Source: Neisseriaceae bacterium ESL0693
GTDB taxonomy: Bacteria > Pseudomonadota > Gammaproteobacteria > Burkholderiales > Neisseriaceae
DNA length: 64,000 bases
Reading direction: 5' to 3'
Assembly (NCBI GenBank): GCA_029433475.1
Contig: JAQTIE010000009.1
Coordinates: forward strand, 1-64,000
Below the pieces are notes generated by a model. It had not been told where the DNA came from and did not search any database. It was given only the letters and a program-made list of their open reading frames with translations. The stretch's first letter is position 1; every line of letters starts with the position of its first letter. This document shows, one piece after another, positions 46,776 through 56,984 of this stretch. Both the position numbers and the translations under genes were made by a program.

Positions 46776-46808
46776 AAAAGCCATTTCATCCATGCTGAAA
46801 TGGCTTTT
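46776..46808. terminator. Bidirectional terminator between mdaB and the NCS2 permease
   Basis: A 13-bp perfect stem (46776-46788 with 46796-46808) has U-rich ends in both directions and lies between convergent genes. Confidence 0.85.
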
Positions 46809-46837
46809 CTGATGCTGACGATTACCCTCAGTTATTT

Positions 46838-48235
46838 TTAATGCGGCAGATCATCGCTGAGAAAAACCGGCTGTTCTGTACGGTCATGCGGCAAAATCAG
46901 ATTCAGAATCACCGCCACGATGCCACCCATACAAATCGGATTCTGGAATAAAATGGGCAATTGTGCAAAAACACTGGGTTCAAAAGCCACACCCAGCCCC
47001 AATCCCACTGCTGTGGCACAAATAATGGCTTCACGCCGGCGGATACCAGCGGTAATGATAATACGAATACCCGCCGTAGCAATCAATCCAAACATCAGAA
47101 TCATGGCGCCGCCCAATACCGGACTGGGAATGGTAGTGAATACCCCTCCTACCATCGGAAACAAACCAAGAATAATCAACAATACCGCAATATATTTACC
47201 CACATAGCGTGAAGCTACGCCTGTCATCTGAATTACACCATTATTCTGAGCAAATGTGGTTAGCGGTAAAGAGCCCAATGCTGTCGCAATCACCGATACA
47301 ATACCATCTGCCATCACCCCACCGCGTAAACGATGGGTATATTGTTCACCTTCAACCGGCTGATCTGACAGCATCGCTGTAGCGGTCAGATCGCCCACAG
47401 CTTCAAAAACACTCAGTAAATAAATGGTGCCTGCCACCAGAAAAGCGTGCCAGTCAAATGCAAAACCATATTTAAACGGTACCGGAATCGTCATCCAGGG
47501 CAAATCTTTTAAACCGGAAAAATCCACCAGCCCCATCCATAACGCCACGATATAGCCCACAATCAGGCCAATAGCAATGCCGCCCATACGCCAGAGCGGA
47601 TTTTTAAAGCAATTAAACAATAATACAATCACCAGTACTAGGGTCGATAAACCCAGATTCTGCCAGGAGCCAAAAGTCTGACTGGTCTTGGCATTCATAC
47701 CGCCACCAAAATCGGTGATGCCCACATGCACCAAACTTAAACCAATCATCAGCACCACCACTCCGCTGACCGTTGGGGTAATGATTTTTTTCAGATACGG
47801 CAATAACCAGGAAGCACCGATCACCAGAAAAGCACCCACAAATGATACGCCCAACAAAGTGGAGATCATGGCATTTTCATTCATGCCTCCGGCCTTCATG
47901 CCGGTCCCCAGCGCAACCATTACCGTCACAAAAGAAAAATTGACTGACTGAATTGATAATAATCCTGAGCCCACGACACCAAAGCGATTTACCTGAATAT
48001 AGGTACCTACCCCAGAAGCCACCATGGCCATAGAAACCAGATAAGCCGTCATGTTTACAGGCAATTGCAAAGCTGCTCCCACAATTAAAGCAGGAGCTAC
48101 CATAGGAACAAACAGAGCCAGTAAATGGGTTAGCGCACTGAGTAACGCATTAAAAAAAGGTGGCTTATCTTCCAATCCGTAAACCAGATCAGTGTTTTTC
48201 TGATCTGGCGTAGTGGTGCTGTGGGTCATGTTCAT
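46838..48235 (-). CDS. NCS2 nucleobase:cation symporter, xanthine permease-like
   Basis: A 465-aa inner-membrane transporter with about 12-14 hydrophobic segments. It carries the NCS2 signature QNNGVIQMTGVASRYVG and the GSGLLSIQSVNFSFV and FEAVGDLTATAMLSDQPV segments. The overall match is best to the XanP/XanQ xanthine permeases, although uric acid or other purines cannot be excluded. N-terminal YGLEDKPPF is as in XanP. It is monocistronic and convergent with mdaB. Confidence 0.9.
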   Translation of the reverse strand: MNMTHSTTTPDQKNTDLVYGLEDKPPFFNALLSALTHLLALFVPMVAPALIVGAALQLPVNMTAYLVSMAMVASGVGTYIQVNRFGVVGSGLLSIQSVNFSFVTVMVALGTGMKAGGMNENAMISTLLGVSFVGAFLVIGASWLLPYLKKIITPTVSGVVVLMIGLSLVHVGITDFGGGMNAKTSQTFGSWQNLGLSTLVLVIVLLFNCFKNPLWRMGGIAIGLIVGYIVALWMGLVDFSGLKDLPWMTIPVPFKYGFAFDWHAFLVAGTIYLLSVFEAVGDLTATAMLSDQPVEGEQYTHRLRGGVMADGIVSVIATALGSLPLTTFAQNNGVIQMTGVASRYVGKYIAVLLIILGLFPMVGGVFTTIPSPVLGGAMILMFGLIATAGIRIIITAGIRRREAIICATAVGLGLGVAFEPSVFAQLPILFQNPICMGGIVAVILNLILPHDRTEQPVFLSDDLPH

Positions 48236-48467
48236 TCCTTATCAGAAACAAATGAAAATAAAGCTGTCTATTTTAAGTCAAACCATCCGGCTAGTACCAG
48301 CCAGAGCAACTGTTAAAGATACCCATATCGTACTCCTTTACCTTATACATCCCCTATACCAGTTATTAATCCGCATGATATCGAGACAGATATCGTTCAA
48401 GATTTACCATCTACCAAAAAATACGCTACAATCATCACACTTTTATCTTACCTGCAAAGGTTGAATT

Positions 48468-49343
48468 ATGCTGACAGGTAGTCTGGTTGCCATCGTAACC
48501 CCATTTGATACCGATGGCCGTGTTGATTACGAGCAATTAAAACAACTGATTGACTGGCACATTGCCTGTGGTACTGATGGCATTGTGGCTGTAGGCACCA
48601 CAGGAGAATCGGCAACTTTAAGTGTAGACGAACATTTAACTGTCGTAGAAACGGCGGTAAAACACGCAGCCGGCCGCATCAAAATCATTGCGGGCACAGG
48701 CGCAAACAATACCCATGAGGCAGTGCATCTGGCCAAAGAGGCAGAAAAAGCCGGCGCTGACATGATGCTGTCTGTTGTTCCTTATTATAATAAACCCAAT
48801 CAGGAAGGAATTTACCGGCATTTTAAAACCATTGCCGAATCCACTGAACTTCCCCTGATTTTATACAATGTACCCGGCCGCACAGTCGCAGACATGCAAC
48901 CGGATACAGTTTTAAGACTGGCCGCCATTGATCATATTGTTGGTGTAAAAGAAGCCACCGGCAACCTGGCGCGCGCCTGTTATCTTTTTAAACATGCGCC
49001 TGAAGGCTTTGCCGTGTATTCCGGTGATGATCCTTCTGCTCTGGCATTTTTATTGTGCGGTGGTCATGGTGTAATCAGTGTGACAGCCAATGTTGCGCCC
49101 AGACAATTTGCTGATTTATGTCATGCCGCGATGAAGGGTGACATTGCAACAGCACGCGCCATCAATGATCAATTACAGTCATTGCACACTGATTTATTTT
49201 GCGAACCCAGCCCCGCCCCGACCAAATGGGCGCTACAACAACTGGGTAAAATCCGTGCAGTAAGCCGGTTACCGATTATCGAGCTTTCCCAGGCTGGTGA
49301 GGCCAAGGTTCTGGCCGCCATGCAACAAGCAGAACTGATTTAA
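48468..49343 (+). CDS. dapA: 4-hydroxy-tetrahydrodipicolinate synthase
   Basis: First committed step toward lysine and meso-diaminopimelate for peptidoglycan: condenses pyruvate with aspartate semialdehyde. The 291-aa TIM barrel has the Schiff-base Lys161 (GVKEATGN), Tyr133 in YNVPGRT, Thr44/45 in GTTGES and Tyr107. It is followed after a short gap by bamC, a conserved pairing that gave bamC its old name dapX. Confidence 0.98.
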   Translation: MLTGSLVAIVTPFDTDGRVDYEQLKQLIDWHIACGTDGIVAVGTTGESATLSVDEHLTVVETAVKHAAGRIKIIAGTGANNTHEAVHLAKEAEKAGADMMLSVVPYYNKPNQEGIYRHFKTIAESTELPLILYNVPGRTVADMQPDTVLRLAAIDHIVGVKEATGNLARACYLFKHAPEGFAVYSGDDPSALAFLLCGGHGVISVTANVAPRQFADLCHAAMKGDIATARAINDQLQSLHTDLFCEPSPAPTKWALQQLGKIRAVSRLPIIELSQAGEAKVLAAMQQAELI

Positions 49344-49399
49344 AGATATAAATACGTAAAGGATTGTTTGATACAATCCAAATACAGGAAATGGCTTAT

Positions 49400-50539
49400 A
49401 TGAATGTTAGTAAAACACTTGCATTGACTTTTCTGGCTGCCAGCCTGGCAGCCTGTGCATCCAAAAAACAATCCTTACCCAAACTGGATTATCAATCCCA
49501 GAACAAAAAAGTCGTTCGTCTGGACGTACCACCGGATTTAACCAATCCCAGTCAGGGTGATCGCTATCAATTGCCTGCCGCTACTTTGGCTAATGGTGCC
49601 GTTCGTGCCAGCGATTTAAGTAAACCCGGCAATGCCGGCGCTGCCGCTAACAGCAACGCTCAGGTACTGACTCAGGTGGATTCTATTCACATGCACCGCG
49701 ACGGCACCATGCGCTGGTTAAGCATCAGCAATAAGCAAGCTGCCGAACTATGGCCTTTATTAAAGGCATTCTGGCAGGAACAAGGCTTTACGATTGAGCG
49801 CGAAGAACCTTCTATTGGCTTAATGCAGACCAGCTGGGCAGAAAACCGGGCTAAATTACCCAATGATGCCATTCGTGGCCTTTTTGAAAAAGTAGGACTG
49901 GGTGGGGTGTATTCCAGTGGTGAACGCGATATGTTTACCATTCGTCTGGAACGTAACCCGCAAGGCGGTACCGATGTTTTTTTCAGCCAGAAAGGCATGA
50001 AAGAAGTTTATACCAGCAAAAACGCTGACAGCACCGCATGGCAACCACGACCAAATGAGCCCGAACTGGAAGCAGCTTTTCTGGCGCGTTTTATGCAATA
50101 TCTGGGTGCCGATGAACAGCAAGTCAAACAGGAAATAACCGCTCAGAAACAGAAAGAAGACGTCAGTGTTCTGGCCAAACAGGAAGGCAACCAGATTATC
50201 GTCACCGGCCCTCATGAACGCAATTGGCGCCGTATCTCTCTGGCTCTGGATCGCATTGGTTTAAATGTTCTGGGTGAAAATGCTGAAAAACACGCTTTCT
50301 TAGTGGAAGTGGCGCCAGCAGAAGGTGCAGCTCCGGTCAAAAAACCAGGTATGTTCAGCCGTATGTTTGGCCGGCACAAAAATCAGCCGGCGGCAACGCA
50401 GCAACCGCGGTTTGTGGTACTGGCCGAACCCTTGCCTACTGAAGGTACCCGCATTACCTTGATTGATCAGGATGGCGCACCTTATACCGATAAGAATGCG
50501 CAAAACTGGCTGCAACAACTCACGCAGCAACTGCGCTAA
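49400..50539 (+). CDS. bamC: Outer membrane assembly lipoprotein BamC
   Basis: Accessory lipoprotein of the BAM complex for outer-membrane beta-barrel insertion. The 379-aa product has a lipoprotein signal with lipobox LAAC (cysteine near residue 20), a short unstructured segment with RLDVPPDLTNP that contacts BamD, and two helix-grip domains (about 90-220 and 255-375). ATG 49400 is chosen for signal length; ATG 49391 is in frame. The length is typical, and the gene is co-transcribed with dapA. Confidence 0.93.
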   Translation: MNVSKTLALTFLAASLAACASKKQSLPKLDYQSQNKKVVRLDVPPDLTNPSQGDRYQLPAATLANGAVRASDLSKPGNAGAAANSNAQVLTQVDSIHMHRDGTMRWLSISNKQAAELWPLLKAFWQEQGFTIEREEPSIGLMQTSWAENRAKLPNDAIRGLFEKVGLGGVYSSGERDMFTIRLERNPQGGTDVFFSQKGMKEVYTSKNADSTAWQPRPNEPELEAAFLARFMQYLGADEQQVKQEITAQKQKEDVSVLAKQEGNQIIVTGPHERNWRRISLALDRIGLNVLGENAEKHAFLVEVAPAEGAAPVKKPGMFSRMFGRHKNQPAATQQPRFVVLAEPLPTEGTRITLIDQDGAPYTDKNAQNWLQQLTQQLR

Positions 50540-50546
50540 CATAACC

Positions 50547-50569
50547 AGCCTGCATCAGCAGGCTTTTTT
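50547..50569 (+). terminator. Terminator after bamC
   Basis: A 7-bp GC-rich stem with a 4-base loop (50547-50553 with 50558-50564) is followed by TTTTT, closing the dapA-bamC unit. Confidence 0.85.
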
Positions 50570-50596
50570 GTCCGCCTACCTGATTGCTGCCAAATC

Positions 50597-50830
50597 ATGA
50601 CATCATTTAAATTGCTGCTTGTTGCCTTAGCTGCCTGTTCTGTTTTATTCATCTCATGGCTACTGTTGGGTAGCTATTTCTGGGTTCAGAATAAATCAGG
50701 TATGGCAGTTATCTGTTTTTTACTCGCTTTCATTAGCGTTCTGGGACAGTTTGCCACATTGGCGCTGACATTACGCCAACATCAGCGGTTGCGACAATCC
50801 AAACCAGCCACACGCCGGCCATCATTATGA
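50597..50830 (+). CDS. Small membrane protein, 77 aa, coupled to rdgB
   Basis: I do not recognise a named family. Two hydrophobic helices (about residues 5-30 and 36-58) are followed by a basic tail (LRQHQRLRQSKPATRRP), so both termini are likely cytoplasmic. Its stop overlaps the rdgB start by four bases (ATGA), indicating translational coupling with rdgB and hemW. It is probably an inner-membrane protein of unknown role. Confidence 0.72.
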   Translation: MTSFKLLLVALAACSVLFISWLLLGSYFWVQNKSGMAVICFLLAFISVLGQFATLALTLRQHQRLRQSKPATRRPSL

Positions 50831-51444
50831 ATAAAATTGTTTTAGCCAGTAATAATTCGGGCAAATTAGCTGAATTTCAGCGTTTATTTCAACCATTGCA
50901 TATTGAATTGATACCTCAGGCGCAACTGGCTATTCCAGAGTGTCCCGAACCTTACCTGACCTTTGTTGAGAATGCCCTAGCCAAAGCACGTCATGCCAGT
51001 AAACTCAGTCAGCTGCCGGCCATTGCAGACGATTCAGGTATCTGTGCCGTGGCACTTGATGGCCAGCCGGGCATTTTTTCGGCACGCTATGCCAGTAGTG
51101 ACGAACAGCCAAAATCAGATCAGGCCAATAATCAAAAATTGAATCAAGCATTACAATCTCAGGATAACAAGCAGATTTATTATGTCTGCGTATTGGTATT
51201 GGTACGTGCATTTGATGACCCGCAACCCATTATTGCAGAAGCCACATGGCATGGCATCTGGCAAAGCGAGGCCGCGGGTGAACATGGGTTTGGTTACGAC
51301 CCGCATTTCTACCTGCCTGAATACCATAAAACAGTGGCACAGCTGACAAATGCAGAAAAAAACAGCATCAGTCACCGTGCGCAGGCTCTGGATTTACTGG
51401 TGTCCAAAATGCAATATCTGGATCTGATCAAGCGTGATGAATGA
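50827..51444 (+). CDS. rdgB: XTP/dITP diphosphatase (RdgB/HAM1)
   Basis: Hydrolyses deaminated purine triphosphates (ITP, dITP, XTP) to prevent their incorporation. The 205-aa product has the substrate loop LASNNSGKLAEFQ, TFVENALAKARHAS, ADDSGICAVALDG with the catalytic Asp, GIFSARYA, GFGYDPHFYLPE and SHRAQAL. Overlaps on both sides link it to the small membrane gene and hemW. Confidence 0.97.
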   Translation: MNKIVLASNNSGKLAEFQRLFQPLHIELIPQAQLAIPECPEPYLTFVENALAKARHASKLSQLPAIADDSGICAVALDGQPGIFSARYASSDEQPKSDQANNQKLNQALQSQDNKQIYYVCVLVLVRAFDDPQPIIAEATWHGIWQSEAAGEHGFGYDPHFYLPEYHKTVAQLTNAEKNSISHRAQALDLLVSKMQYLDLIKRDE

Positions 51445-52642
51445 ATTTCCTGTTTACACCGATGGATTATTAACACGGCATGATGGCATAAGCCTGCACA
51501 CCTTGCCACCGCTATCATTGTACGTCCACATTCCCTGGTGTATCCGCAAGTGTCCTTATTGTGATTTTAATTCCCACCAGATTAAGCAGCCTGTTGATGA
51601 AACAGTCTACGTTGAAGCCTTGTTACGTGATCTTGAAAGTGAATTGCCCTATTTCTGGGGACGGCCGATACACAGCATCTTCATCGGTGGTGGTACACCC
51701 AGCGTGTTTTCTGCCCACGCAATAGATGATTTACTTTCGGGCATTCGTGCCCGCACCCAATTACTGGCCAATGCAGAAATTACGCTTGAAGCCAACCCGG
51801 GCACCTTTGAAAAGCAACGGTTTCAGGATTTTGCCGCAGCCGGCATCAACCGCCTGTCCATTGGTGTACAAAGCTTTGATGATCGGAAACTGGCTGCATT
51901 AGGCCGTATCCATAACCGGCAGGAAGCTTTGGCGGCGATTGAAACTGCATTGTCTTTATTTCCCCAAGTGAATATTGATTTAATGTATGCCTTGCCCGAT
52001 CAAAGCATTAAAGACGCGCAGGCAGACATCAAAACAGCATTGGACACGGGCGTTAACCACATCAGCGCCTATCAACTGACCATGGAACCCAACACCCCGT
52101 TTGGCCATACTCCGCCAGCCAGATTACCGGATGAAGAAGGCAGTGATGATATTGAAACCAAAATACATCAAGAGCTGGCCGCGGCGGGCTTTGAACGTTA
52201 TGAAATTTCGGCTTTTGCCCGAGCACAACAATATTGCCGGCATAATCTGAATTACTGGCAGTTTGGCGATTATATCGGCATTGGTGCCGGTGCTCATGGT
52301 AAACTGTCTTCTGCCAATAACATGGTGCGTACCACAAGAGTGCGCCATCCTAAAGACTATCTGGCGGCCATGCAAGATAAGCCCGAAGTCGCCATTGACC
52401 GGCAAAACGTCTTACCTCAGGCACTACCATTTGAATTTATGATGAACGCACTGCGGCTGACACAAGGTGTACCAACCCATTGGTTCAGCGAACGCACCGG
52501 ACGGGATATCAGCTGCATACAGCCAGCCATTACTCAGGCAGTTAAACGTGGTTTATTGGATCCACAACCACAGTTTCTCAAAGCCACCGCTTTAGGTCAG
52601 CGGTTTTTAAACGACCTATTGGCTTTATTTCTCGAAAACTGA
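51437..52642 (+). CDS. hemW: Haem chaperone / radical SAM protein HemW
   Basis: A radical SAM protein related to HemN but lacking its oxygenase function; HemW binds haem and inserts it into respiratory enzymes. The 401-aa product has the cluster motif at C35, C39 and C42 (CIRKCPYCDF), the FIGGGTPSV SAM motif and the C-terminal HemW helical domain. ATG 51437 overlaps the end of rdgB by eight bases; GTG 51434 is also in frame. True HemN has an extra N-terminal region that is missing here. Confidence 0.94.
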   Translation: MNEFPVYTDGLLTRHDGISLHTLPPLSLYVHIPWCIRKCPYCDFNSHQIKQPVDETVYVEALLRDLESELPYFWGRPIHSIFIGGGTPSVFSAHAIDDLLSGIRARTQLLANAEITLEANPGTFEKQRFQDFAAAGINRLSIGVQSFDDRKLAALGRIHNRQEALAAIETALSLFPQVNIDLMYALPDQSIKDAQADIKTALDTGVNHISAYQLTMEPNTPFGHTPPARLPDEEGSDDIETKIHQELAAAGFERYEISAFARAQQYCRHNLNYWQFGDYIGIGAGAHGKLSSANNMVRTTRVRHPKDYLAAMQDKPEVAIDRQNVLPQALPFEFMMNALRLTQGVPTHWFSERTGRDISCIQPAITQAVKRGLLDPQPQFLKATALGQRFLNDLLALFLEN

Positions 52643-52681
52643 AGTATTTTTCAGAATCATTTATTACAACAGGAGTCAATC

Positions 52682-53068
52682 ATGAGTCGACAAGTCATAC
52701 ATACAGATCAGGCACCAGCAGCCATTGGCGCCTATTCGCAAGCCATTAAAATAGACAATACCGTTTATTTGTCCGGCCAGATTCCGCTGGATCCGCACAC
52801 CATGCAACTGGTATCGGAAGATTTTGCCGAACAGGCGCATCAGGTATTTAAAAATCTGCGCGCTGTAGCCAAAGCCGCGGGCGGAGAATTAAATCAACTG
52901 GTTAAAGTCAATGCCTATTTAACCGATTTAGACCATTTTTCAGCCTTAAATGAAATCATGGCACAGTATTTTGATGCGCCTTATCCTGCCCGTGCCGCCA
53001 TTGGCGTGAACAGCCTGCCTAAAGGTGCTTTAGTGGAAATAGAAGGCACGTTAGTATTAGATCGTTAA
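52682..53068 (+). CDS. ridA: RidA family enamine/imine deaminase
   Basis: Hydrolyses reactive 2-aminoacrylate and related enamines from PLP enzymes. The 128-aa trimeric protein has the family signatures [18 protein letters not shown] and the C-terminal [21 protein letters not shown] with the substrate-carboxylate arginine. An AGGAG stands upstream of the start. It is followed by its own terminator. Confidence 0.96.
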   Translation: MSRQVIHTDQAPAAIGAYSQAIKIDNTVYLSGQIPLDPHTMQLVSEDFAEQAHQVFKNLRAVAKAAGGELNQLVKVNAYLTDLDHFSALNEIMAQYFDAPYPARAAIGVNSLPKGALVEIEGTLVLDR

Positions 53069-53075
53069 TTTATTC

Positions 53076-53113
53076 AAAAAGACAATCCAATAGCAATCGG
53101 ATTGTCTTTTTAA
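53076..53113 (+). terminator. Terminator of ridA
   Basis: A 13-bp perfect stem (53076-53088 with 53099-53111) ends in T-rich sequence. Confidence 0.88.
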
Positions 53114-53134
53114 ATATTCTATAAGGCAATCGCA

Positions 53135-53953
53135 ATGGCTCATTATGTCGTCGGAGACTTACAAGGCTGTTTAACTGAATTCAAAAAGCTGCTGGCCAAA
53201 TTAAGCTTCAATCCCGGTACCGATACCCTGTGGCTCACCGGCGATCTGGTTAACCGCGGCCCTTATTCACTGGAGACCTTACGTTTTGTTCGTCAGCACG
53301 ATACCTGTATGCAAACTGTGCTGGGTAATCATGATTTACATTTACTGGCACTGAATTACGGCCATGGTAAATTAAAGCGTGGCGACACCATTAATGACAT
53401 TCTCAATGCCCCCGATAAAAAATTATTATTAGACTGGTTACGATCACAGCCTTTATTATTAAGACAGAGTGACTTTATCATGGTTCACGCCGGTCTCTGG
53501 CCGCAATGGACAGCCAGTCAGGCAGAATCTCTGGCACAGGAAGTCAGCCGGGCGCTGATATCTTGCCCGGAGCAGTATTTTGCCCAAATGTATGGCAATA
53601 AGCCCCGTTGCTGGGACAACACCCTCACCGGTTTTGACCGGTTGCGTTTTATCACCAATGTTTTTACCCGTATGCGTGCACTTACCTCTTCCGGCAAACT
53701 GGATTTTGATTATAAAGCCACGTTAGCGGATATGCCGGCCGGACTGACTGCCTGGTTTAATGCACCGGATCGCCGCAATCTGGATGTCACCATTTTATTT
53801 GGTCACTGGTCTGCTTTGGGCTTTCATCGCCAGCATCATACTGTTTGTCTGGATACAGGCGCTTTATGGGGAGGCACATTAACCGCCCTGAACTTGCAAA
53901 CACAACACATCACTCAGGTAGAAAGCGAAATAAAGTTAAATCTGGAAAAATAA
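53135..53953 (+). CDS. apaH: Bis(5'-nucleosyl)-tetraphosphatase, symmetrical
   Basis: Hydrolyses Ap4A to two ADP and can remove Np4 caps from RNA. The 272-aa calcineurin-like phosphoesterase has the metal motifs GDLQGC, GDLVNRGP and GNHD, with HAGLWPQW and FGHWSALGF near the centre and C-terminus. It stands alone between terminators. Together with rppH the window holds two RNA 5'-end processing enzymes. Confidence 0.97.
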   Translation: MAHYVVGDLQGCLTEFKKLLAKLSFNPGTDTLWLTGDLVNRGPYSLETLRFVRQHDTCMQTVLGNHDLHLLALNYGHGKLKRGDTINDILNAPDKKLLLDWLRSQPLLLRQSDFIMVHAGLWPQWTASQAESLAQEVSRALISCPEQYFAQMYGNKPRCWDNTLTGFDRLRFITNVFTRMRALTSSGKLDFDYKATLADMPAGLTAWFNAPDRRNLDVTILFGHWSALGFHRQHHTVCLDTGALWGGTLTALNLQTQHITQVESEIKLNLEK

Positions 53954-54248
53954 AAATAACCCGATAATGGCTATTTATTGTAAAATTGCTTTGTTTACTT
54001 ATAGAATAAATACCATGACCACCAATAAGTTAAATAATACTCAAATAAAATTATTACCACCCGATTCTGTATCTGATTAATATCAAATAATTTTGACGAC
54101 ATGCGGCTAACTTGCCACAATAGCGTTAACAATTAAATGAAGTAAATATATTTAATTAACCTTATGGCTCTGTTTTTTTGCTATGGCATAGACTATAGTA
54201 TAAATATATTAGCTATATATGTTTTTTCACTTCCCAAGGAGTTTTATC

Positions 54249-54842
54249 ATGAAAAAAATCTTATTACCCGCTGCCGCATTATTACTGGCTTTAACAGGTT
54301 GTGCCTCTCATGGCGATAAATCACCAGCAACACAGTCTGCTGCTGTTCCTGCTGCTACAGCCAATCCTACTGTTAATCCGGATATGAAAATTGACAGCCA
54401 GAAAGCCATTGCTTATACCTGTGGTACTAAAGGCGATACCAAACTGACTGTTATGTATGGTTTCAGCGGTGATACCGTGGCTGCTGCCCAGGTTGAACTG
54501 CAAGGCAAAGCCACTCCTGTATTATTGCGTGTGACCAACGAAGGTAATTACAATAAATTCATGTCTGCCTCTCCTGAAGGCTTTGTGTGGGCCACACCAG
54601 TAGCCACCAAATCCAGTCTGGAACAAGTCAACGGTCTGGGTCTGGCTCAGCCAAGCATTCAAACTGTTAAAGGCAAACAACTGATCGTACCTCAGGTGGT
54701 AACACAAAACTGTCAGTTGGATGCGCAAGCCACTGCCGCTTTAGCCCGTCAGGCTGAAACTGCTACTGCTGCACCCGTAAAACATGTGAAAAAAACCAAA
54801 GTTATTAAAACCACCAAAAAAGTGGTTAAAGCTAAAAAATAA
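54249..54842 (+). CDS. Lipoprotein resembling Neisseria Acp (C-type lysozyme inhibitor-like)
   Basis: A 197-aa lipoprotein with lipobox LTGC (cysteine near residue 18) and a perfect AAGGAG ribosome site. The core (about residues 48-165) follows the pattern of the Neisseria adhesin complex protein Acp, a MliC-like lysozyme inhibitor. IAYTCGTKGDTKLTVMYGF and a second cysteine in QNCQLD would form the single disulphide, with matching strands between. The C-terminal 20-25 residues are a Lys-rich tail (KKTKVIKTTKKVVKAKK), not usual for Acp, which may bind anionic surfaces or peptidoglycan. The similarity is by pattern only; function is inferred. Confidence 0.72.
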   Translation: MKKILLPAAALLLALTGCASHGDKSPATQSAAVPAATANPTVNPDMKIDSQKAIAYTCGTKGDTKLTVMYGFSGDTVAAAQVELQGKATPVLLRVTNEGNYNKFMSASPEGFVWATPVATKSSLEQVNGLGLAQPSIQTVKGKQLIVPQVVTQNCQLDAQATAALARQAETATAAPVKHVKKTKVIKTTKKVVKAKK

Positions 54843-54871
54843 ATCTGATGATTAATCATCAATTTCGATTC

Positions 54872-54901
54872 AACGGCATTCTTTATGAATGCCGTTTTTT
54901 A
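54872..54901 (+). terminator. Terminator of the Acp-like lipoprotein gene
   Basis: A 10-bp perfect stem (54872-54881 with 54887-54896) is followed by TTTT. A 16-bp palindrome lies just before it (54846-54861). Confidence 0.88.
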
Positions 54902-55052
54902 TGAATAAATTCCATCATCAGCCTGCCACAGGCTCTATTCCTGTCAAGAGTTCCACTGAAATGAGGCTTGAAACCCGACCGGATTGCCCTTATTTTGTAA
55001 ACATTATTTTTCGCGTGTGATCACACGCACCGCACACTGAAGGACGGTACAC

Positions 55053-55586
55053 ATGCAACAATTTGATGGCACTACCATCATTTCCGTACGCCGGGGCGAA
55101 AATGTCGCCATTGGCGGTGATGGACAAGTAACCTTGGGTAACACCATTATTAAAGGCACAGCCCATAAAGTACGTAAGCTTTACAACAATCAGGTACTGG
55201 CCGGTTTCGCCGGTGGTACTGCTGATGCATTTACCTTGATTGAACTTTTCGAAAGTAAACTGCAAAAGCATCAGGGTAAATTAATGATTGCCGCCATTGA
55301 ACTGGCCAAAGAATGGCGCACCGACCGCGCCCTACGCCGGTTGGAAGCCATGCTGATTGTGGCCGACAAAAAACATACTCTAGTCATTACCGGTAATGGT
55401 GATGTACTAGAACCAGAACACAACATCGCCGCTATTGGCTCTGGTGGTGCTTTTGCCCAATCTGCCGCGCGCGCTCTGATGGAAAACACCGAGCTTGTAC
55501 CGGCAGATGTGGTTAAAAAATCCTTAGAAATTGCCGGTGACATCTGTATTTACACCAATCAGAATCACATTATTGAAATTTTATAA
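55053..55586 (+). CDS. hslV: ATP-dependent protease subunit HslV
   Basis: Proteolytic subunit of the HslVU (ClpYQ) protease. The 177-aa proteasome-like beta subunit has a short propeptide (MQQFDG) before the conserved TTIISVRRG, whose first Thr is the N-terminal nucleophile after processing. [33 protein letters not shown] and AGDICIYTN match the family. AAGGA lies upstream. hslU follows 54 bases later in the same operon. Confidence 0.97.
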   Translation: MQQFDGTTIISVRRGENVAIGGDGQVTLGNTIIKGTAHKVRKLYNNQVLAGFAGGTADAFTLIELFESKLQKHQGKLMIAAIELAKEWRTDRALRRLEAMLIVADKKHTLVITGNGDVLEPEHNIAAIGSGGAFAQSAARALMENTELVPADVVKKSLEIAGDICIYTNQNHIIEIL

Positions 55587-55640
55587 AATCATCAGACTGC
55601 CATTTTTCAAAAACAGACTGATTTATAAGAATGGAACAGC

Positions 55641-56978
55641 ATGAGCACATCAGTGATGACTCCCCATGAAATTGTACATGAATTAGACAAGCACATTATT
55701 GGCCAGAATCAGGCCAAACGTGCCGTTGCTATCGCTTTACGCAATCGCTTTCGCCGCCGACAGGTACCTGAACCACTACAAAGTGAGATTGTTCCTAAAA
55801 ACATTCTCATGATCGGCCCCACCGGCGTGGGCAAAACTGAAATTGCACGCCGTCTGGCGCGTCTGGCCAATGCCCCCTTTATTAAAATCGAAGCCACTAA
55901 ATTCACTGAAGTAGGTTATGTTGGCCGCGATGTTGACAGTATTATTCGTGACCTGATCGAAATTGCCTTAAAGAATATTCGCAGTGTGAATATTGCCAAA
56001 AACCGTGATCGCGCCCAGGATGCAGCAGAAAACCGTATTCTTGATGCTTTGCTGCCGCCTGCACGTCAGGTTGGTTTCGCAGGTGAACCTGCTGAGCCTG
56101 AACCAGAAAGCCATACCCGGCAGAAATTCCGGCAGATGCTGCGAAAAGGTGAACTGGATGACAAAGAAATTGATATAGAAACTGCTGCCGTAGCCACTCC
56201 TACCATGTCTGTCATGGGACCTCCGGGCATGGAAGACTTTACCAATCAGCTGCAAGACATGTTTGCCGGCATGGGTAAAGGTAAAAGTAAAGTGCAGAGA
56301 ATGAAAGTCAGCTCTGCCATGAAACTGCTTTTAGACGAAGAAGCAGCCAAACTGGTTAATGAAGAAGAATTGCGCGAGCAGGCCATTGAAGCGGTGGAAC
56401 AAAATGGTATCGTGTTTTTGGATGAAATTGACAAAATTGCGACCGACAACAATCGCAGTGGCGGCGATGTTTCCCGTCAGGGCGTACAACGCGATCTGTT
56501 GCCTCTGGTGGAAGGTACTACAATACAAACTAAATACGGCATGATTAAAACCGATCATATCCTGTTTATTGCCTCCGGCGCTTTCCATCTGAGTAAGCCC
56601 AGCGATCTGATTCCTGAATTGCAAGGACGTTTTCCGATCCGGGTAGAACTGGATAATCTGAGCATTGATGACTTTAAGGCCATTTTAACCAGCACAGATG
56701 CCAACCTGACCGAACAATATCATGCGTTACTGGCTACCGATGATGTCAATCTGATCTTTACCGATGACGGTATTGGCCGGATTGCAGAAATTGCTTTTCA
56801 GGTTAATGAAAAAACCGAAAACATTGGCGCCCGCCGCTTGCATACCGTGATGGAAAAATTACTGGAGGAAGTGGCTTTTGCTACGCCGCAAGGCGATATG
56901 ACCATTGACGCCGCTTATGTAGATGCCCGGCTACAGGATATTGCCGAACACGAAGATCTGGCACGCTACGTATTATAA
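55641..56978 (+). CDS. hslU: HslVU ATPase subunit HslU
   Basis: AAA+ unfoldase that feeds substrates to HslV. The 445-aa product has Walker [10 protein letters not shown] near residue 60, the GYVGRDVDS pore loop, the inserted I domain (about 110-240), Walker [10 protein letters not shown] and the C-terminal tail DLARYVL that docks into HslV. The full family length is present. It ends just before a perfect 16-bp hairpin. Confidence 0.98.
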   Translation: MSTSVMTPHEIVHELDKHIIGQNQAKRAVAIALRNRFRRRQVPEPLQSEIVPKNILMIGPTGVGKTEIARRLARLANAPFIKIEATKFTEVGYVGRDVDSIIRDLIEIALKNIRSVNIAKNRDRAQDAAENRILDALLPPARQVGFAGEPAEPEPESHTRQKFRQMLRKGELDDKEIDIETAAVATPTMSVMGPPGMEDFTNQLQDMFAGMGKGKSKVQRMKVSSAMKLLLDEEAAKLVNEEELREQAIEAVEQNGIVFLDEIDKIATDNNRSGGDVSRQGVQRDLLPLVEGTTIQTKYGMIKTDHILFIASGAFHLSKPSDLIPELQGRFPIRVELDNLSIDDFKAILTSTDANLTEQYHALLATDDVNLIFTDDGIGRIAEIAFQVNEKTENIGARRLHTVMEKLLEEVAFATPQGDMTIDAAYVDARLQDIAEHEDLARYVL

Positions 56979-56984
56979 ACCATG

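Noticed and set aside
48213-48464. 83-aa plus-strand ORF before dapA
   Set aside because: Overlaps the start of the minus-strand permease and has no ribosome site or recognisable domain.
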